Below are positions 22,794 through 27,598 of a stretch of DNA of 27,598 nt, in pieces. Under the pieces are notes generated by a model, which was not told the origin of the DNA, made no database searches, and worked only from the letters and a program-made list of their open reading frames with translations. This DNA is from Blastocladiella britannica (taxonomy: Eukaryota > Blastocladiomycota > Blastocladiomycetes > Blastocladiales > Blastocladiaceae). The DNA is taken from NCBI GenBank assembly GCA_025349905.2, contig MU624728.1:1-27598 (forward strand), given 5' to 3'. The position numbers and the translations under genes are program-made. How positions within the stretch are numbered: position 1 is the first letter of the stretch; each line of letters opens with the position of its first letter.

Positions 22794-23823
22794 CTTTAGA
22801 CCTCCCCAAGCAGATAAGATATTGGCCGGCGTCAATTTCAGCATTACGTGCCACTGGTATGTCACATGAAACTTCCCTGAATCGAAAAATTGTTAACGCA
22901 CTGTGGGCAACTCGAAATATGATTATATGACACGTCAGATCGCATTGTAAAGTATGAATGGAGAAGGATGAGGTCGGGGTCGTCGGGATCCTGACAATCA
23001 AAAATGTAAATCGAAGAATATCAGCATAAACTTGAGCAAATGAAACATTCTCTCCATTCGCGTGGACCTGCTCTGCTTGATCACAAGGGACACGTGTAGC
23101 TCCCAACTCGTGTCACTTAAACAGTCCTTGGCTGCGTGGACACATTTGAGACACTTGAATCATGGGTTCCTTGAAGGATGATTCCCTTCCAAGAGTTTTG
23201 TCTCAGTCGCATACAAGGAGATATCAGATACAGGCGCCGCTGGTATCGCCAAAGGCAATAGAGCAAGGTTTAGCGACCACTCATGTGTTCATTTCTTCCG
23301 ATTTTGTGAATGTAATGTGTACAAGTGTTACACGTAAAGACTCCCCCTTTGCCAAGTCTCGGGAGCCGCCTGAACTGTGTGATGATCACACTTCAATTCA
23401 GAGGTGCAGCTCTACGCCAACTCACCCCACGAGCACCCCACTCTCATTCGTTTTTTGCTGAATCCTGGCACTCTTTTGCACAATTACGTTGCTCTATTAC
23501 GACATACGTGGAGCCACAATGATCCTGCCAGTCTGGTAAAAAAATGACTATTCTTCTTGTTCGTTGATAAGCTATGTGCCAAGTAGAAGCCTATTCGAAG
23601 GGAGGGAACTGAATCATGCTGTGATACACTTCAAATTGCTGTGGGCATCGAATTTTCCATATTTGCCTCAGTTGCCCTGGAGATGGCTTTGCGAATACCT
23701 AATTCGTACCATTGAGGATCAAAGAGCGATCGTAAGTAGACGTTTGACTCTCAATAAAGTACCACCAGTGGAGCGACCCCACAATTCCACCACATTGCCA
23801 CATCACCGAACGCACCAACTGTC
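22794..23823. other. No confident gene; scattered weak coding patches
   Basis: The stretch is mixed in composition. Minus-strand patches near 22900-22990 and 23030-23160 have GC-rich third positions (for example FKCLKCVHAAKDCLSD), but they are interrupted by stops and lack convincing splice links. A 99-codon plus-strand frame at 23162-23461 matches no family I know and has no intron or codon support. I do not call genes here. Confidence 0.4.
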
Positions 23824-23858
23824 AATTTACGTGTGGAATTTACGTAAATTTACGTAAA
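23824..23858. repeat. Short AATTTACGT repeat (3 copies)
   Basis: AATTTACGT occurs at 23824, 23837 and 23847. The last two copies are exactly 10 bp apart and overlap the palindrome TTTACGTAAA. It lies about 90 bp from a CAATT pair with the same 10-bp period. Confidence 0.6.
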
Positions 23859-23950
23859 CTTGACGCGATTGACTCTAACACCAAAAACCCCACAATTCAT
23901 ATAGCGAATGGAGTGCAGTTGACAATCGACGAGTTGAAGATAGCAGTCGT

Positions 23951-23966
23951 CAATTTCCATCAATTA
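23951..23966. repeat. CAATT-type hexamer pair, 10-bp period
   Basis: CAATTT at 23951 and CAATTA at 23961 are separated by exactly 10 bp, with a 4-nt spacer (CCAT). This looks like a short, outlying member of the CAATTG array family. Confidence 0.5.
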
Positions 23967-24604
23967 ATGGATAAATGATCTGACACATTTATGATGCCAA
24001 TATCTTTCATGGGTTTTCCATTATTTTTGTCAAGCAATTGTCAGGAGCCAGCTCACGAAAATGAGGCAGTTACAAGTTTTGAAATCTCATATGAGGGTAT
24101 GATGCCTTATATGACAACAGTGAAACTCTTTCGAGAATACACGGTCTCATTCAGCAAGTCCCGCTAGGTTTTTGGTGAGCCGCTTATGGACGTTTCAAAA
24201 AAATTGCTGCGAACAGTTGTCAAGAGAGTTGACACCAAGGCGATGAAACAAAACGATAGACACATTTAATGATGCTAGGTGCACCCTATCCTTAAACTTC
24301 AAAACTTTTCAGTTCTTGCGATTATAAATGATGGAGGAAATCGGAAAGGTCATTGGATTCAGAAGATTGAAGAGGTCGATTGGAATGAAAATGCAAGTAT
24401 AGTGACTTTGGCTGAAATGAGACCGTGCAGAGAGTTCCCCTCCGTTTTTGGACTTGTATTTTTAACACAGCACATATATTTTGAATCTGATTGAGAATTT
24501 ATCAAAAAAGGAACTTTTCTCAAGGAGAGAAGAAAAAAAACAGCCATGTAAGCCAGTTCAAAAACGAAAAGAGAAATAGCCTCAATCAACTATAGAGTTG
24601 TCAT
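23967..24604. other. AT-rich spacer without recognisable gene
   Basis: I see no coding frame with supporting codon use or splice sites. A 71-codon plus-strand frame at 24279-24494 is AT-rich throughout and matches nothing known. Short T and A runs are frequent. Nothing further can be supported here. Confidence 0.4.
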
Positions 24605-24735
24605 CAATTGGTATCAATTGCTGCCAATTGGCACCAATTGATGTGAATGAAACTACTGCTTTCGTTAATTGACATCAATTAATGGAAATTGGTGCCAACA
24701 GTAATATGGCAATTGATGGCAATTGATGGCGAATG
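24605..24735. repeat. Helically phased CAATTG array
   Basis: Four perfect CAATTG palindromes start at 24605, 24615, 24625 and 24635, each with a different 4-nt spacer (GTAT, CTGC, GGCA-type, ATGT). A second run follows: TAATTG at 24666, CAATTA at 24676, AAATTG at 24686, CAACAG at 24696. A third run has CAATTG at 24710 and 24720 and CGAATG at 24730. The period is exactly 10 bp within each run, while the runs are out of register with one another. Only the hexamer core is conserved, which is unlike a microsatellite. Confidence 0.85.
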
Positions 24736-25485
24736 GAGCTGGCCTTGGCCACCCCACCACCACCTCCACCACCACATCCACCCAGCAGCAAAACGCAAAC
24801 ACCAAACGTGCTCGCAGCACTCGTTCCAACACCCAGGACATTGCCAATGACACCAACCTCGAATTTGGTGCATGTACGTTCATTTTTTTTCACCTTGCTT
24901 CCTTTGCTTCCCTTGTGAGACTCACAGTCTACCTTGGAGCGTTTTGCGAGTTGCGTGACCTCAGTCAGCTGGTCCACGGTATCGACCTTGCTGAAGGCGC
25001 CCCTGGTTATCAAGCCATGGATGTCAACACCAAGCTGTATGCCAATACCAGCTACACACAGGGATGGTTTCGCCACAACAGGACGACCTGAAGAACTCCC
25101 TCAGGGACCTCGAGTCGCCTCTGCCCCAGTGGCCGACCAAGATTGCCACTGCAGTCTTTGTGTCTTGTGCCAGGGTTGGAACCACTGCCCTCACTCCTTC
25201 CAACTCCAACCCAGAGGTTGGAAGCAACCCAAGGTTGGGATGGTCAACTTCGTTGCAGGCCAGCACAAGCAGTGCAAAACTGCTTGGGCAATTGCAGATG
25301 CCCAGACGTCATCAATGCTCCTGGCAGAGGTGATGGAGGTAGGTCCCTTTTTTCTTGCCAGAATATCGTCCATGCTCAAGGACTGCAATTTATTAACTGG
25401 TGCAAGAGGTTTGGGGTGGTACAATTGGAGACTGCGTGTGAGCTCGCTCCCATCAAGTACCCCATCACAAAACCTGCCAGTTGAT
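24726..25485 (+). pseudogene. Unrecognised coding-like locus with one good intron and frame breaks
   Basis: The product is not recognised. A start at 24726, inside the last CAATTG repeats, opens MANGAGLGHPTTTSTTTSTQ and then a basic segment (NTKRARSTRS). A 54-nt intron at 24874-24927 (donor GTACGT, acceptor CACAG) joins in phase to a segment reading FYLGAFCELRDLSQLVHGID with GC-rich third positions. That frame stops at 25091. Coding-like sequence continues in a second frame from 25082 (DDLKNSLRDLESPLPQWPTK), in a third from about 25240 (VNFVAGQHKQCKTAWAIADA), and again in the first to 25485 (INWCKRFGVVQLETACELA). Either further introns exist (25023-25081 with donor GTCAAC is one option) or the gene is decaying through small indels. 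The opposite strand offers a rival 133-codon frame (24675-25076), so strand is not certain. Confidence 0.35.
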
Positions 25486-26174
25486 TATTCGTATCAATTG
25501 ATATCAATCAACAGAATAAACAATTTGGTGTCTACTTTAGAAAAAAAATCACGAATCAGTGCAGGTATAATAGTGTTAGTGTTGATCGACAGCAATGTTA
25601 CTGTCGATTGATTATGGATCTATTGCCCAACTTGCGCTCGAAAAAAAAAAATGTATTTGCAAGTACCAGCTGACTGGCTGGCTGGGTGAGGATATTGGAG
25701 CGCAGGCGTGGCAGGGGCAGTGCATGTGGCAGTATGGTGCTTTGGTGTGCCGTCGCCATCACAAGCGTTGTGGTGTGCATGGTGGGCACTGGATGCTAGG
25801 GCAGCAATCATAATTTATTTTATTCAATGTATGGAAAAGAGTCATGGACTTTTTTTTTGTTGGGGAACAAGACCCAAGTGAAAGATTTGGTCATTAAGTT
25901 CAAAGACAAGGCATGTGACACCAGTGTGAAACGCACCTAAAAAAAATTGTTGCTTTGTTTTCACATGTAAAACAAAAGTAAAACAACCGCAGATATGTCA
26001 TTGCAAAATATACTACGTAATCCTCTTATTTTTTTTTTGGTGAATGCGAATCCCAAAAAGTTGATCAATATATGTTATTTTCTATTCATATCAATCGATG
26101 ACCTCTTGGTGTCAATTAATGACTCAATGACCAGTCGTTGTTGATCCTTAATAAATTGACAAACATATTCATAT
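25486..26174. other. AT-rich spacer; one short Cys/His-rich open frame
   Basis: Mostly AT-rich with homopolymer A and T runs. It includes a CAATTG/CAATCA pair (25495, 25505) and CAAT-type hexamers at 26092 and 26113. A frame at 25595-25813 has GC-rich third positions in its second half (QLTGWLGEDIGAQAWQGQC, then Cys/His/Arg-rich to the stop), but it starts in AT-rich sequence and has no recognised domain or splice support. I leave it uncalled. Confidence 0.35.
25495..25510. repeat. CAATTG/CAATCA pair, 10-bp period
   Basis: CAATTG at 25495 and CAATCA at 25505 are exactly 10 bp apart with spacer ATAT. They lie directly after the end of the coding-like locus, which is thus bracketed by the same repeat family on both sides. 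Confidence 0.55.
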
Positions 26175-26262
26175 CAATTGCTGTCAATCAACAAACACAA
26201 TGTGCCGATTTGTACAAATCAACAAGTGCATGTTGGCAATTGCAATGAATTGGTGCAAATTG
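26175..26262. repeat. Second CAATTG-type array, 10-bp period
   Basis: CAATTG at 26175 and CAATCA at 26185 form one pair. CAATTG at 26237, GAATTG at 26247 and AAATTG at 26257 form a triplet. Spacing within each group is exactly 10 bp and the 4-nt spacers differ, as in the array at 24605. A further CAATCA lies at 26277, out of phase. Confidence 0.75.
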
Positions 26263-26454
26263 ACAGAGCTGTCTGTCAATCAATAAGGTCTTCTTCAATT
26301 TGACAGGTTTTATGATGTTGTCAGATGTCATTGCAAATGATATGACCGATTCCTGAGTTGATTGGCTGGGTGCAATGTACCCCAGCACCAATAAGTGACA
26401 AAGGCAATGAATCGAAGTTGCTGAGCAGTAGTAAGAAATAATTGAAGCGATCAC

Positions 26455-26750
26455 TGATTAAGACAGTCAAAAAAAACGCTGACCTGTGAAATCATTGTCC
26501 ATGACTTTTACTACAACTTGGGAGAGTCCAGCCAGCTCCTAAAGATGGCGCAGCACAGGTTTGCTGCTCAGACCCAGCTCAATGAAGGCTTGGCCAAAGG
26601 GTGCGTGAGAGTGGCACCTGTTGTCAACCAAAACACAATGTATTTATCTGTCTGTTGCCCTAAAATGGCAGGATGGGTCGGCCACCCATCTTCCAGCAGT
26701 GTGCTACAGCTGACAGCACAGCTGAGGCTGTTAAAACAAAAAATGACTGA
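26455..26750 (+). CDS. Possible exons of an unrecognised plus-strand gene
   Basis: No family is recognised. From about 26455 an open plus-strand frame reads TCEIIVHDFYYNLGESSQLL and continues with GC-rich third positions (KMAQHRFAAQTQLNEGLAKG) to a GTGCGT donor at 26601, the same donor used by CCT7 and the M13 gene. Two acceptors fit. GGCAG at 26671 gives a 71-nt intron and a short end (MGRPPIFQQCATADSTAEAV, stop 26748-26750). CCAG at 26696 gives a 96-nt intron and a heptad-like helix (VLQLTAQLRLLKQKMTELHK) that runs to another donor, GTGAGT, at about 26761. No initiating ATG is visible upstream, so any gene would begin further left. It may belong with the coding-like locus at 24726 or be a separate relic. 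Confidence 0.27.
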
Positions 26751-26780
26751 ACTACACAAGGTGAGTGGAAAACGAGCTTT

Positions 26781-27350
26781 GTTGCAAGTGAAAAACGGTT
26801 CACTTTGAAAACGAGTTGTGACGATCATGGCATCACATGGGATGAACCGTGTGGAGTGTGTGGGGAGGTCATGTGATTGGTGTGGCACTGTGGAGGGCCA
26901 TCGAACCGTGTGGGCCGCCAGTATGGGCTGGCATAATAAGCGGGATACTTGCGACCAGGGCCGCATCCTGGGCTCTGTGTCGCGAGTCACTTGTTGACCA
27001 AACTATACTGTTTTCTATCCATCTTGACTCCACTCAGGCTGCAGTGCCTCTCGCAATATTTATTTACACGCAAAAATCAATACAATTGGTACGCACGCCT
27101 CCTTTTATGTCCAGCAATACAGTTTAGTTTGAAGCCAGCAAATCCAAGTGAAGTCCAGCCAAGCACTCCAAGTCAATCGATTGATTCTGGAAGTCATTAT
27201 GCACAGATCTGTGAGAACCAGCCCCATACGGCGGTCTCGGAGTTTGCGGTGGATTGTAATTGTTTGAAATATATAAAATGCTTCATTTCTTTCAATTTGT
27301 GATTTAAAAACATCGGATCTGGATCAAATGAAAAAAGAGGTTTGAAAACC
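26781..27350. other. Intergenic stretch, nothing assignable
   Basis: This stretch contains two copies of GAACCGTGTGG about 60 bp apart (near 26840 and 26903) and mixed AT-rich sequence. Open frames here have no codon bias, splice sites or recognisable motifs. No RNA gene is visible. Confidence 0.35.
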
Positions 27351-27451
27351 GAGTCGAAAATGAGGCAGTGGTCGCCAGTCAAAAATGAGTCACGGACAGA
27401 GAGTGGAAAATGAGGTACTCAAAAGTCAGTCAAAAATGGGTCGAATTCAAC
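27351..27451. repeat. Degenerate 25-bp tandem repeat, 4 copies
   Basis: Units start at 27351, 27376, 27401 and 27427, spaced 25, 25 and 26 bp. Each unit begins with a shared core of the form (G/C)AGT(C/G)(G/A)AAAATG(A/G)G followed by a variable part. Units 1 and 3 (GAGT...ATGAGG) resemble each other more than units 2 and 4 (CAGTCAAAAATG), suggesting a 50-bp higher-order unit. Confidence 0.75.
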
Positions 27452-27535
27452 GTCTCATTTTACTCGCTTGACAAGGCCAGTCGTTTTCGACAGATTTAAG
27501 TGTGCTCATTCAGTCGTTTTTCGAGTGGCTCTAAA
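27452..27535. repeat. Inverted counterparts of the 25-bp repeat core
   Basis: CTCATTTTACTCG (near 27454), CAGTCGTTTTCGACAG (near 27478) and CAGTCGTTTTTCGAGTGG (near 27511) are reverse-complement relatives of the GAGT..AAAATGAG core to their left. The middle one contains the near-palindrome GTCGTTTTCGAC. Left and right halves could pair as a long imperfect hairpin. Confidence 0.5.
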
Positions 27536-27598
27536 CACGTCATATTTTGTTCAATCTGCTGCAGCTGTGTTGTGAACAAAAACGACTGCTGGTGAAAC

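Larger units (their letters stand above)
22365..27598. other. AT-rich, gene-poor block
   Basis: Directly after the UGO1 stop the sequence changes: runs of A and T become frequent, GC-rich codon patterns disappear except in short patches, and no recognisable protein domain occurs for 5.2 kb. I looked on both strands for tRNA, rRNA, transposase, reverse transcriptase and terminal repeats and recognised none. The block contains the repeats and candidate exons listed separately. It could be a subtelomeric or dispersed-repeat region, or a local graveyard of decayed genes. Confidence 0.6.

Noticed and set aside
22583..22798. Plus-strand frame with GC-rich third positions (WRTLYWWLQRMEDSR region)
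   Set aside because: It is antisense to the minus-strand candidate, lacks an ATG and has poor splice support; I preferred the minus-strand model but could be wrong.
23275..23345. Minus-strand FTCNTCTHYIHKIGRNEH resembling an LYAR-type zinc finger
   Set aside because: The fourth ligand is replaced by Arg, a stop follows at once, and downstream frames need several breaks to continue the similarity. Chance is more likely.
23162..23461. 99-codon plus-strand open frame
   Set aside because: No codon bias, no splice signals, no homology I recognise, and a Thr/Ser/Pro-rich end typical of random open frames.
24605..24735. CAATTG array as a CRISPR array
   Set aside because: The organism is eukaryotic, the repeat core is 6 bp and the spacers 4 nt; there is nothing CRISPR-like beyond alternation.
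27351..27451. Telomeric repeat at the right end
   Set aside because: Unit length (25 bp), degeneracy and lack of a short G-rich repeat do not fit a telomere; subtelomeric origin remains possible.
22365..27598. tRNA, rRNA or transposase genes in the AT-rich block
   Set aside because: Looked for tRNA B-box/TΨC-like sequence, catalytic DDE or reverse-transcriptase motifs, and terminal inverted repeats; none was recognisable by eye.

Overview
The window is nuclear DNA from a eukaryote with compact, intron-containing genes. I could model ten protein-coding genes exon by exon between 107 and 22364. The 26 inferred introns run from 53 to 123 nt, mostly 55-80 nt, with GTAYGT-like donors and YAG acceptors. 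Three products, Sey1, a Ugo1-type carrier and an HATPase/DUF3684 protein, point to a fungus. A katanin p60 microtubule-severing ATPase suggests a flagellated (zoosporic) lineage such as Blastocladiomycota or Chytridiomycota. That placement is inference; no rRNA or other marker is present.

Layout of the gene-dense, GC-rich part: katanin p60 (+), M13 metallopeptidase (+), FCP1 CTD phosphatase (-), LETM1-domain protein (+), Sey1 (-), COX18/OXA2 (+), DUF3684 protein (-), CCT-eta chaperonin (+), 3-hydroxyisobutyryl-CoA hydrolase (-), Ugo1-like carrier (+). After the first two genes the strands alternate strictly. Convergent pairs leave 34, 30, 34 and 121 nt between stop codons, and divergent pairs leave 57, 243, 174 and 79 nt between start codons. 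Transcripts of convergent neighbours almost certainly overlap, and divergent neighbours must share promoters. Four products (LETM1-like, COX18, HIBCH, Ugo1-like) are mitochondrial, but nothing indicates a functional cluster or a transferred island.

From 22365 to the end (about 5.2 kb) the DNA becomes AT-rich and loses recognisable genes. It holds clusters of CAATTG-like hexamers repeated at an exact 10-bp period, a degenerate 25-bp tandem repeat near the right end, and short patches with GC-rich third codon positions and plausible splice sites that I cannot assign to any family. One patch on the minus strand (22372-22793) could be the 3' end of a further gene continuing the alternating pattern. 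Two on the plus strand (24726-25485 and 26455-26750) may be unknown or decaying genes. The helically phased CAATTG arrays are the most unusual sequence signal in the window.
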